Assembly (NCBI GenBank): GCA_002170915.1
Contig: NHHQ01000077.1
Coordinates: 5,546 to 13,905, forward strand
DNA: 8,360 bases
Direction of reading: 5' to 3'
Source of the DNA: Rhodospirillaceae bacterium TMED167
GTDB taxonomy: Bacteria > Pseudomonadota > Alphaproteobacteria > Rhodospirillales_A > UBA2165
The position numbers and the translations under genes are program-made. This document shows positions 1 to 6,558 of the stretch, piece after piece. The notes beneath the pieces were generated by a model that worked only from the letters and a program-made list of their open reading frames with translations, was not told where the DNA came from and made no database searches. The first letter of the stretch is position 1. Every line of letters starts with the position of its first letter.

Positions 1-849
1 ATCATCCGGTGCGTTCCCCCAATCCCGGAAATAGCGCCTCGCAATGTCCGTGACCTCAGCGTCCGTGGGATTTGGATATGCCTCACCTGACTGGCGGAGC
101 GTCTGAAACGATCGTGCATAGCCGGTGGTTTCAAATTTTTTCGCCACTGCCGCCAGGGTGAGGCGCTCAGGCGGAATGATATGTCGGACAGATGCCCCTG
201 GATGATAGGCTGCCATGTGACCGCCTGCAGCAATCGCCCGTCCCGCATAGACCTCTCCATCACCATGGAAATGGAGAAGTTCGCTTGGCATCGCACATGG
301 ATGAAACCCCCCAACTTTCATTAACAGACTCCGGCGCGCAGAAAAATTACTCCCCCATACGAAATTGGATGGAATTTCGCGGACGCTCTGACCACAATCG
401 AGCATACCGAGAAACGGCAGTGTCATACCGCCGGGGTCGCCCAGCTCCATGTGATCAAGCCAAATGGGTCGATCGGCCTCAAACTCAATACCGATGGGGC
501 CGGTTGCTAATCCAACTTTTGGATCCTCATAATTGGCGGCCAATGCGGCAAGCCAAGTACTCTCAGGCCGGACATCATCATCGATAAAACACGCAATGCT
601 GCCATTTGCCACCTGTAACGCCCGATGCCAGCCAACCAGCTGACCGGGCCGCCGGTCATAGAGATACTGGGAATGACTGAAATCGCCAGCCATGTCCTCC
701 GCGACTTCCCGGGTATGATCGGTTGATCCATTGTCCACGACAATGACCTCATACCGATCCGAAGGATACGCCTGCGCATTGAGAGACCTCAGACCCTCTT
801 TCAAGCTCTCGGCCCTGTTCCGCGTGACGATCGTCACTGTAAAATCCAC
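1..849 (-). CDS. Family 2 glycosyltransferase (GT-A fold), C-terminus cut by window edge
   Basis: Transfers a sugar from a nucleotide-sugar donor to an unknown acceptor, probably in the cytoplasm for surface protein or polysaccharide decoration. The 283 visible residues start at a GTG. They open with the GT-A nucleotide-binding strand (VTIVTRNR, residues 5-12), followed by VIVVDNGSTD (35-44; Asp39 expected to bind the donor base) and the metal-binding triplet FIDDDV (Asp90-Asp92). GWHRAL (73-78), VGGFHP (179-184) and GDGE (196-199, where most relatives have an E-D acceptor/base motif) follow, then HPGASVRH (216-223). All are in the expected GT2 order. The GTG follows the stop of the upstream gene by 2 bases, and a GGGGAG Shine-Dalgarno lies 9 bases ahead, so translation is probably coupled to the GT-B/TPR gene. 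No transmembrane segment is visible in the part present. Family call is firm; substrate unknown. Confidence 0.9.
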   Translation of the reverse strand, partial: MDFTVTIVTRNRAESLKEGLRSLNAQAYPSDRYEVIVVDNGSTDHTREVAEDMAGDFSHSQYLYDRRPGQLVGWHRALQVANGSIACFIDDDVRPESTWLAALAANYEDPKVGLATGPIGIEFEADRPIWLDHMELGDPGGMTLPFLGMLDCGQSVREIPSNFVWGSNFSARRSLLMKVGGFHPCAMPSELLHFHGDGEVYAGRAIAAGGHMAAYHPGASVRHIIPPERLTLAAVAKKFETTGYARSFQTLRQSGEAYPNPTDAEVTDIARRYFRDWGNAPDD

Positions 850-851
850 GG

Positions 852-2984
852 CTATAGTCTCCCCTCTTCTAACAATTGATCCGCTATCTTCCGGATCCAG
901 CCGGATAAAAATCCCCGGTGTTCACGCACCGTGGATTTGGTATTCTCGGAAATTTCCAAGGACTGGCCGTCCGCCGAAGAAGTTCGAGCAAACAAAAGAA
1001 CACATTTTGTCATCACGTCGATCGCTGTATCCTCTCGTCCCAAAACAAGGGCGGCTGAAATGCCTTCACCGCCATAGCGAAGTAAGAGGGGCGGGTATAG
1101 ATTAACGGCCATGAAGAAAGCCCTCAACAACGCCTCTTCCCGGCCACCGAGACGCGCAAACGTCTCGACCGTGAGCCCATGGGCAGCAAAATTACCGCCA
1201 TCCAAAGCGACCGCTTTCTCCAGATTGTCCAAGGCACGCGCTGGCTGATCATTTAGGAGGTCTGCGGAAGCCAGATAGGTGCGGGCCGCGCTGACCACCG
1301 CACTTAGAACCGGTGTGATGGCAGCGGGTGTTCGAAGAGCCTCGGTAGCAAGCCGATAATAATCTGCATAGTTAAACATATCTGAGAGCACGCGAACCCG
1401 ATGACTGAGAAGGGCATCGACTGACGCCTGAAATTTGAGGGCCTTGTGATTTTCAATCAAGTGCCCGAAAACCGCGCCAGCTTCGTCTTTTACGCCAAAG
1501 ACCCATAGAGCGCGCGCCAAATTAAACGCCAGCGCTGCATTGAGTGGATATCGCTGGATCCCCTCCCTGAAAAACTTAAGGGACAGCTGTGCAAGCTTTT
1601 GGTTGTTCTGCGAGAGGATGGCGCCGTAGAAGCCAGCACAGCCAGCCGCGTTAAAATGTTCTGCTGTCTTTGGCGCTCTCATATTCAAGCTCATGATTCG
1701 GCTGTAGACGCCGATGCCCATGTTAACCTGATAACCGCGCTGCTCAACAGGTGTATGAGATGGCAGGTCTGGTGGCGTTGAATTTGTGACTCCCAGACTT
1801 ATGTGGAACAAACAGAATTTTAGAAAACGCCCTTCCCTGCCGGGTGAGGGCCAAAACAGATCCTGCACTGGAGAAGACCGCTCGACCTGGATCTCTTCGG
1901 GTAGGAGGTTTCCGTCTGAGGCACCGGTTCCAATGACCTGATAAGCCGCCGCTGCCGCTCCCAAGAGGTCGCGGCAGATACCAGTCTCCGGCGATAGCGC
2001 GACCGCGCCCTGCCTCAGGACATCCACGGCCCGTGTTTGAAGGCCTCCGCCATAGCGCCAGAAGAGCGGGACTGCGCGGGTTCGCCGCAGTTTTTCCGAA
2101 AAAGCCGCTTCGGGAAAATACCCATCTATAATGGCGACCCTAAGATCTTCTTGCTCCAAGGTGGCAAACCGAAAAAGATGCTGTGCTTTATCCCGCATAT
2201 AGGGCGCGAACGCCCGGCCCGTGAAGAGAATATCATACTCGATTGCGCCAGGCTTTGGTGCGGTGGGCTCTGGTTGGATATACGTGTCATGTCCGGGGAA
2301 GGCCGCAACCCGGCCGTCATAACAGGCGCTCAACTCGGAATGCTCCGACGCGCTGTTGGTGACCAGTAAATGCGCGCGCGCGAGATCGCCATACCGATGC
2401 GGCAAAAAGTAATCATGGTCGCCGACCCAGACGGCGACCGGAATCCCGCAATCAAACAAATCATCGGGCAGGTAAGGACCAAAACAATCGATCACCACGG
2501 AAAGCACTGGTGAGAAGTCAGTGCTCTCTGCGTCCAAAAATGCCCGCACGGTGCTTCCAAAATCGTCCGGCGTCAGCTGAAGGTGACGCACATTAAATCC
2601 GGTTGCATTATCAAAAGGACGAGCCTTGGCTGAACCAGGCATGGTGATCATCAGAATATCAATGAGGCACCCCGCCTGTCCCTGAAACTCGGCGGCGATA
2701 TCCGTGTTCTGGCCAAGACACCAATGGGCGTAGGCCTGAACATTCTGGGCACCATCCGTCAAAGCGGGCAATGCCTCCATCAGAGTCAGCCCCCGGCGTA
2801 TGTTGCCGCCCATAATCATCGATAGCGCATAATGCGCAGGGTCAGATCCGCGCGCCATGTCCAACGCAACGGGATAGTTGCCTGCGTCGAAGGCATCTCG
2901 GGCGCTGGCAAAGCCAACAGGCTCCTTGGGCGGGCGGACAGGAGGATCAATCCGGCTGTTCGGGACGATCTCTTGCCATACCAT
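852..2984 (-). CDS. GT-B (CgeB-like) glycosyltransferase fused to C-terminal TPR-like repeats
   Basis: 710 residues, probably a cytoplasmic glycosyltransferase. Residues about 105-245 look like a GT-B N-terminal half, with alternating strand/loop segments such as LSVVIDCFGP (161-170), VAVWVGDHDYF (183-193) and HLLVTNSASEH (205-215). Residues about 248-400 look like the C-terminal half: YDILFTGRAF (250-259), an Arg at 264 and GGGLQTRAVDVLRQGAVALS (312-331). The last resembles the Arg/acidic loop plus small-residue stretch that contacts the nucleotide sugar in CgeB/GT1-type enzymes. Residues about 465-665 are Ala/Leu-rich paired helices (SLKFFREGIQRYPLNAALAFN, split here at 467-487; RALDNLEKAVALDGGNFAAH, 583-602), typical of TPRs. 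An N-terminal helical piece (26-75) may hold another TPR-like pair. No signal peptide or membrane segment is visible. The ATG is 11 bases after the Mth938 stop and has no clear Shine-Dalgarno. The GT-B call is by motif appearance, not alignment; a TPR scaffold without activity is the alternative. Confidence 0.65.
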   Translation of the reverse strand: MVWQEIVPNSRIDPPVRPPKEPVGFASARDAFDAGNYPVALDMARGSDPAHYALSMIMGGNIRRGLTLMEALPALTDGAQNVQAYAHWCLGQNTDIAAEFQGQAGCLIDILMITMPGSAKARPFDNATGFNVRHLQLTPDDFGSTVRAFLDAESTDFSPVLSVVIDCFGPYLPDDLFDCGIPVAVWVGDHDYFLPHRYGDLARAHLLVTNSASEHSELSACYDGRVAAFPGHDTYIQPEPTAPKPGAIEYDILFTGRAFAPYMRDKAQHLFRFATLEQEDLRVAIIDGYFPEAAFSEKLRRTRAVPLFWRYGGGLQTRAVDVLRQGAVALSPETGICRDLLGAAAAAYQVIGTGASDGNLLPEEIQVERSSPVQDLFWPSPGREGRFLKFCLFHISLGVTNSTPPDLPSHTPVEQRGYQVNMGIGVYSRIMSLNMRAPKTAEHFNAAGCAGFYGAILSQNNQKLAQLSLKFFREGIQRYPLNAALAFNLARALWVFGVKDEAGAVFGHLIENHKALKFQASVDALLSHRVRVLSDMFNYADYYRLATEALRTPAAITPVLSAVVSAARTYLASADLLNDQPARALDNLEKAVALDGGNFAAHGLTVETFARLGGREEALLRAFFMAVNLYPPLLLRYGGEGISAALVLGREDTAIDVMTKCVLLFARTSSADGQSLEISENTKSTVREHRGFLSGWIRKIADQLLEEGRL
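859..864 (-). promoter_or_regulatory. Shine-Dalgarno of the GT2 gene, inside the end of the upstream gene
   Basis: GGGGAG on the minus strand lies 9 bases before the GTG at 849 and within the last codons of the 710-residue upstream gene, whose TAG occupies 852-854. No ATG, GTG or TTG lies in frame between this site and the GTG, so the site decides the start. The layout suggests that ribosomes finishing the upstream gene re-initiate here. Confidence 0.6.
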
Positions 2985-2995
2985 GGAAAGGGTAA

Positions 2996-3376
2996 CTATA
3001 CGGGAACAAGGGCCGCTGCAACCCGACGCTCTTCGGTCAGAAGAACGTTATAGGTGCGGCAGGCCGAGCCGGTGTCCATGGGCTCCAGAACGACGCCCTT
3101 CTCTTTGATCATTTCCCGGAACACGGGCGGGATGAAAAGCGTGACCGGGCCACAGCCGACCAGAAGGATGTCCACAGGAGAGGCGGTATCGAACACCGAA
3201 GAGAACGCTTCCAGCGTCGGCACGGTCAAGTCGCCCGGCTGCCAGACAACAGTTTGCTCAGGAAAGATGATGACCGGATGATCGTAAGTCTGGTCGGAGA
3301 TAGTGAAGCGGCCATCTCCATAACTTTGAATGAGCTGGCGCCCCAGAGGGACCGCAGGTGTGATATCAAATGACAT
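2996..3376 (-). CDS. Mth938-like domain protein (DUF498; NDUFAF3-type fold)
   Basis: A 126-residue soluble protein with the full length and order of the Mth938-like family: ITPAVPLGRQLIQSYGDGRF (5-24), VIIFPE (35-40), VVWQP (43-47), ILLVGCGP (70-77), LFIPP (80-84) and an ending with MDTGSACRTYNVLL (100-113). The mitochondrial relative NDUFAF3 assists complex I assembly; the function in bacteria is not established. In alphaproteobacteria this gene commonly follows secF, as here (38-base gap). The ATG at 3376 is chosen because the family begins with this D-I-T-P segment right after the start. No Shine-Dalgarno precedes it; instead a promoter-like TATAAT sits 6 bases before the ATG, which suggests a leaderless transcript in addition to read-through from secF. 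Confidence 0.88.
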   Translation of the reverse strand: MSFDITPAVPLGRQLIQSYGDGRFTISDQTYDHPVIIFPEQTVVWQPGDLTVPTLEAFSSVFDTASPVDILLVGCGPVTLFIPPVFREMIKEKGVVLEPMDTGSACRTYNVLLTEERRVAAALVPV

Positions 3377-3411
3377 TTGATTATTATACGCGGGGCGTCA
3401 GCGCGGGTGAA
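3377..3411 (-). promoter_or_regulatory. Predicted sigma-70-type promoter for a leaderless Mth938-domain mRNA
   Basis: On the minus strand TTCACC (3411-3406) is followed after exactly 17 bases by a perfect TATAAT (3388-3383). Counting 7 bases from the hexamer's last T puts the expected start at 3376, the A of the ATG. The 38-base gap between secF and this gene contains no Shine-Dalgarno, consistent with a leaderless message. The -35 matches consensus at 4 of 6 positions. This is a prediction from spacing and match only. Confidence 0.5.
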
Positions 3412-3414
3412 GAC

Positions 3415-4353
3415 TTACTCTGCGGGTTCCTGAGCCGTCGGGGCGGTGTTGGTATCGGTTCCCCGGTCAACGTTCAGGTACAAGAGCAACGGCACGGCCA
3501 GACAGATGGACGAATAAGTCCCGATTAAAACACCCCAGATCATGCCGAAGCTGAAACCACGAATAACCTCACCGCCAAGGACATAGAGCGATCCAAGGGC
3601 CAACAATGTGGTGACACTGGTCATGACCGTTCGAGACAGAGTTTCGTTGATGCTGTTATTCAACAGCTCAGGGAGCGGCATGGTTTTATATTTGCGTAAA
3701 TTTTCTCGCACCCGGTCATACACCACCACTGTATCGTTGATGGAATATCCGGCAATGGTCAAAATGGCGGCCACCGTCGAGAGGTTGAACTCCAGACCGG
3801 TTAGCGCAAAAATCCCGATCGTCGTTACCACGTCATGGGTCAGCGCGATAATGGCACCCAGACCAAACTGCCATTCAAACCGGAACCAGATATACGCCAA
3901 TATGCCGAAGATGGCGAAAAGCACGGCGAGCACACCATCCCGAAACAGCTCCTGACTGACCTGCGGGCCGACAAATTCTGTTCGACGGTATTCAATATTC
4001 GACGGCAATGTGGCTTTGACCTTCTCAACAGCAACCTGCTGAGCCCCCTCGCCGCCCTCCTGCTTCTGGACACGGATGAGGAAATCGGTCACCTCACCGA
4101 ATTCCTGGATGTTAATCTCACCAAGCCCGAGGGCGGACAGATCACTCCGCATCTGACCAATATTGCCAGGGGACGGCGTTCTGATCTCGATCATGATACC
4201 GCCCTGAAAGTCGATGCCATAATTCAAACTGCGCGTCATGAACAGTCCAACGGAAAATGCCACCAGGAGGGCGGAGAATATAAAGAAGGCTCTCTTCTTC
4301 CCGATAAATTTGAGATCAGGTTTTTTGGGCAGAAGATGAATTGGTTTCAACAT
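3415..4353 (-). CDS. secF: Protein translocase subunit SecF
   Basis: Inner-membrane subunit that, with SecD, uses the proton gradient to help pull exported proteins from SecYEG. At 312 residues it is complete. The first membrane helix (about 20-40) leads to NYGIDFQGG (44-52), the first periplasmic domain follows, then FVGPQVSQEL (127-136) before five more helices: about 138-157, 163-184, 190-213, 243-260 and 268-294. Key channel residues are present: Asp207 in YSINDTVVVYDR and Arg241 in SRTVMTS, 34 residues apart as in the functionally important Asp/Arg pair of characterised SecF. The C-terminal tail (297-312) is short and hydrophilic. The ATG is set by a strong GGGGGAGG that overlaps the secD stop codon, so secD and secF are probably translationally coupled. 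Confidence 0.98.
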   Translation of the reverse strand: MLKPIHLLPKKPDLKFIGKKRAFFIFSALLVAFSVGLFMTRSLNYGIDFQGGIMIEIRTPSPGNIGQMRSDLSALGLGEINIQEFGEVTDFLIRVQKQEGGEGAQQVAVEKVKATLPSNIEYRRTEFVGPQVSQELFRDGVLAVLFAIFGILAYIWFRFEWQFGLGAIIALTHDVVTTIGIFALTGLEFNLSTVAAILTIAGYSINDTVVVYDRVRENLRKYKTMPLPELLNNSINETLSRTVMTSVTTLLALGSLYVLGGEVIRGFSFGMIWGVLIGTYSSICLAVPLLLYLNVDRGTDTNTAPTAQEPAE

Positions 4354-4358
4354 GGCAT

Positions 4359-4366
4359 CCTCCCCC
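4359..4366 (-). promoter_or_regulatory. Strong Shine-Dalgarno of secF overlapping the secD stop
   Basis: GGGGGAGG on the minus strand shares its first base with the secD TAG (4368-4366) and lies 5 bases before the secF ATG at 4353. Another ATG at 4358-4356 lies between them but is out of frame with secF. The overlap indicates coordinated, near-equal production of SecD and SecF. Confidence 0.75.
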
Positions 4367-5970
4367 TAAATCGGCACTTCGGTCGGTTTGGTTTTGCGAA
4401 TCCAAGCCACGACAAGCAGCCTCGTTAGCATGATCGCCGTAAACATCGATGTCACGATGCCAATCATGAGCGTCACTGCGAACCCTTTTATGGGACCAGA
4501 GCCGAACTGGAATAGAATGGCGGCCGCAATCAAGGTCGTGAGATTCGCATCAATAATCGTTGTGATGGCGCGGGAATATCCTGCATCGATGGCAGAAATT
4601 GGCGTTCTTCCACCCCGTATTTCCTCACGGATCCGTTCAAACACCAAGACATTGGCATCCACGGCCATTCCAATGGTAAGCACAATACCCGCAATCCCCG
4701 GAAGTGTCAGCGTGGCTTGCAGAGCGGAAAGTGCCGCGAGGATCATAACCATATTCACAAACAATGCCACATCGGCGAAAAACCCGAACAGGCCATAAAT
4801 AATAACCATAAAGACAACAACCAGAACCAGGCCGATCACACTGGCGACCTTACCCGCAGCGATGGAGTCTGCGCCCAGCCCGGGCCCGACGGTGCGTTCC
4901 TCGAGAATTGTCAGGGGCGCTGGCAAGGCCCCGGCCCGCAGCAAAAGGGCCATGTCCTGAGCTTCCTGGGTCGTAAAGTTTCCGCTGATTTGGCCGCTTC
5001 CCCCCAGAATGGGCTCTCTGATAACCGGCGCGGTGACAACTTTACCATCCAGCACCACTGCGAACGGGCGATTGACGTTCGCGCGTGTGACATCTGCAAA
5101 CCTTTTTCCACCGACTGTATCAAAGCGAAAGGTAACAACGGGCTCGTTGGTGCGTTGATCAAAGGAAGGCTGCGCATCAATCAAACGGTCCCCCCCCACG
5201 GCAACACGTTTCTGGACCAGGTATTGCCGGGGCTCATTTTGACCCGCAGCATCCTCCGTCTGTTGCCGGTCGCCGTCCAAGCCCGGCAACAACCGCGCCC
5301 CCGGCGGAATCCGGCCTTGGATGGCGTCGCGCAGCGACGCGCCGCTTTGATCAAGCAAATGGAAGGTCATTTTAGCCGTCCGGCCCAACAGCCGTTTCAC
5401 CCGCTCCGGATCGTCCACGCCCGGCAATTGAAGCAGAATTCGGTCGTCTCCCTGGCGCTGAATGGTTGGTTCTTTCGTCCCGGTTTCATCAATCCGGCGC
5501 CGGACAATTTCGATTGATTGCTCGACTGCAGAACGTCGGATTTCTGCGAGCGCCTCTTCATTAAGCGCAATAGCAATCCGGTTGCCGTCGACACTGATCT
5601 CTGTGCCCTGTTCAATATTTGTCAACACGCTCTGGGCTTGGGCCAGTTTCGATGCTTGCCGAATTCCGACGGAGACGCCATTCCCGCGCGTGCCAAGGCC
5701 TGTGTAGCGGATGCGCTCCTTTCGAAGGGAGATGCGGACCGCATCAACCATGGCGTTGAGCCGCTCTCGAACGACGGCGTTTACCTCCACTTGCAGCAAG
5801 AGATGAGAGCCACCCTGAAGATCAAGGCCCAAATTAACCTGTTTGTGCGGCAGGAAATTGGGCAGGCTCTGTGCCGTCTTCTCGTTGAGAAGATTAGGCG
5901 ATGCGAACAGGAATCCCAGCGCCACAATAGCTAGGACGGTGATCACCTTCCATCTGGCGAAATAAACCAT
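4366..5970 (-). CDS. secD: Protein translocase subunit SecD
   Basis: Larger membrane subunit of the proton-driven SecDF motor assisting late stages of Sec export. Of usual length for the proteobacterial form (534 residues). An N-terminal helix (about 8-25) is followed by VNLGLDLQGGSHLLLQV (45-61), the large periplasmic region with IVRRRIDETGTKEPTIQRQG (155-174) and ILLQLPGVDDPERVK (178-192), then the start of the membrane bundle at about 373. Helices lie at about 375-393, 398-418, 424-443, 471-489 and 494-520. Asp438 in GMAVDANVLVFERIREE matches the conserved proton-channel aspartate. A Gln/Asn/Asp-rich linker (230-250) interrupts the periplasmic part. The ATG is chosen because the family starts Y-F-x-R-W-K; the nearest Shine-Dalgarno-like GAGGA is rather far (14 bases). 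The gap to yajC is 33 bases, so the genes are almost certainly co-transcribed. Confidence 0.98.
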   Translation of the reverse strand: MVYFARWKVITVLAIVALGFLFASPNLLNEKTAQSLPNFLPHKQVNLGLDLQGGSHLLLQVEVNAVVRERLNAMVDAVRISLRKERIRYTGLGTRGNGVSVGIRQASKLAQAQSVLTNIEQGTEISVDGNRIAIALNEEALAEIRRSAVEQSIEIVRRRIDETGTKEPTIQRQGDDRILLQLPGVDDPERVKRLLGRTAKMTFHLLDQSGASLRDAIQGRIPPGARLLPGLDGDRQQTEDAAGQNEPRQYLVQKRVAVGGDRLIDAQPSFDQRTNEPVVTFRFDTVGGKRFADVTRANVNRPFAVVLDGKVVTAPVIREPILGGSGQISGNFTTQEAQDMALLLRAGALPAPLTILEERTVGPGLGADSIAAGKVASVIGLVLVVVFMVIIYGLFGFFADVALFVNMVMILAALSALQATLTLPGIAGIVLTIGMAVDANVLVFERIREEIRGGRTPISAIDAGYSRAITTIIDANLTTLIAAAILFQFGSGPIKGFAVTLMIGIVTSMFTAIMLTRLLVVAWIRKTKPTEVPI

Positions 5971-6003
5971 CGTGTGCGGCGCTTTCCTCGGCTTTCCCGG
6001 TGG

Positions 6004-6396
6004 CTACTTGCGGCCGCCGAAGAGACCGCCCAAAAGACCGGTGGGCTGATCCTGTTGACCAGGGGCACCTGCTCCGGCTGGCGCAGTGCCGTCTTTGGGA
6101 ACCACACCCGCGATCATGCCGCGCTGCACACGCACTTTAATGCCTTCCGCTATTTCAACCGCAACCTCTTGATCGTTGATGACCTTCGTCACTGTCCCAA
6201 GAATGCCGCCACCGGTGACGACTTTATCACCCCGACGGACCGCAGCGAGCATTTCCCGATGTGCTTTCGCTTTTTTTTGCTGCGGCCGAATGAGAAGAAA
6301 ATAAAATACGGCAAAAATCAGGATTAAAGGCAGAAACGCCCCCAACCCGGCATCACCGCCTCCCGCGGCCTGAGCATACGCCGGTGATATAAACAT
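6004..6396 (-). CDS. yajC: Sec translocon accessory protein YajC
   Basis: Small single-pass inner-membrane protein of the SecDF-YajC complex, 130 residues from the chosen start. It begins MFISPAYAQA, then one hydrophobic helix (about 17-36, ending FYFLLIRPQQKK), followed by the cytoplasmic domain with HREMLAAVRRGDKVVTGGGI (46-65), GTVTKV (67-72) and the VRVQRGMI (88-95) segment. A low-complexity Gly/Ala/Pro tail (103-130, ending GGLFGGRK) is typical of alphaproteobacterial forms. An in-frame ATG at 6459 would add 21 residues, but the start at 6396 has a good AGGGAG 7 bases ahead, matches the usual YajC N-terminus and lies downstream of the predicted promoter, whereas the longer start would overlap it. 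First gene of the sec series. Confidence 0.96.
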   Translation of the reverse strand: MFISPAYAQAAGGGDAGLGAFLPLILIFAVFYFLLIRPQQKKAKAHREMLAAVRRGDKVVTGGGILGTVTKVINDQEVAVEIAEGIKVRVQRGMIAGVVPKDGTAPAGAGAPGQQDQPTGLLGGLFGGRK

Positions 6397-6403
6397 GTCG
6401 TGG

Positions 6404-6409
6404 CTCCCT
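6404..6409 (-). promoter_or_regulatory. Shine-Dalgarno that fixes the yajC start
   Basis: AGGGAG on the minus strand, 7 bases before the ATG at 6396. The in-frame upstream ATGs at 6459 and 6417 have nothing comparable in front of them, so this site favours the 130-residue form. Confidence 0.7.
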
Positions 6410-6429
6410 AAATTCATAAATCCCGTTGT

Positions 6430-6465
6430 GCGCGAAAATATAGTCGGAGGCGCGTTCAATGCAAA
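6430..6465 (-). promoter_or_regulatory. Predicted promoter of the yajC-secD-secF series
   Basis: On the minus strand TTTGCA (6465-6460) is separated by 17 bases from TATATT (6442-6437), giving an expected transcription start near 6430 and a leader of about 34 bases before the yajC ATG. The -10 matches consensus at 5 of 6 and the -35 at 4 of 6. Position, spacing and the divergent gene arrangement all fit; there is no experimental support in the sequence itself. Confidence 0.5.
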
Positions 6466-6504
6466 CCAATCCTTTGGGATTTACGAAAATTGGCGCGTTG
6501 AAGG

Positions 6505-6530
6505 AGTTATGCTACCACTCACCCATAACT
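6505..6530. repeat. Inverted repeat AGTTATG-12-CATAACT, possible operator
   Basis: Two perfect 7-base arms (6505-6511 and 6524-6530) are separated by 12 bases, so the arm centres are 19 bases apart, close to two DNA turns, as expected for a dimeric regulator. The repeat ends 28 bases before the FMN reductase ATG, in the divergent intergenic region shared with yajC. No convincing promoter for the reductase gene was found around it. A chance occurrence in a region of this size is not negligible. Confidence 0.35.
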
Positions 6531-6558
6531 ATTCAGTCGGTCTTTATGGAAGAATAAG

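Noticed and set aside
507..779. Minus-strand ATG frame of 90 codons within the GT2 gene
   Set aside because: It is in another frame from the GT2 gene, which carries the DDD and VVDNGSTD motifs and starts with GTG at 849.
731..1105. Plus-strand frame crossing the junction of the two glycosyltransferase genes
   Set aside because: Both minus-strand genes are well supported by motifs over this stretch; the plus frame shows no family features.
2371..2383. CG dinucleotide run (GCGCGCGCGCGAG) in the GT-B/TPR gene
   Set aside because: It encodes an ordinary Leu-Ala-Arg-Ala-His segment in frame and is short; no repeat function is indicated.
3381..3410. CG-rich partial palindrome between secF and the Mth938 gene as a terminator
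   Set aside because: Only about four base pairs can form and no T-run follows on the minus strand; the promoter reading of the same gap is better supported.
3835..4428. 197-codon plus-strand frame opposite secF
   Set aside because: Antisense to secF and its junction with secD; composition reflects the complement of membrane helices, with no domain visible.
4717..5517. 266-codon open frame on the plus strand opposite secD
   Set aside because: It lies wholly antisense to the clearly real secD, has no recognisable family pattern and no Shine-Dalgarno; long antisense frames are common in GC-rich genes.
6397..6459. Longer yajC beginning at the ATG at 6459
   Set aside because: The extension overlaps the predicted promoter, has no Shine-Dalgarno and is not typical of YajC; the ATG at 6396 has both the RBS and the usual MFISPAYAQA start.
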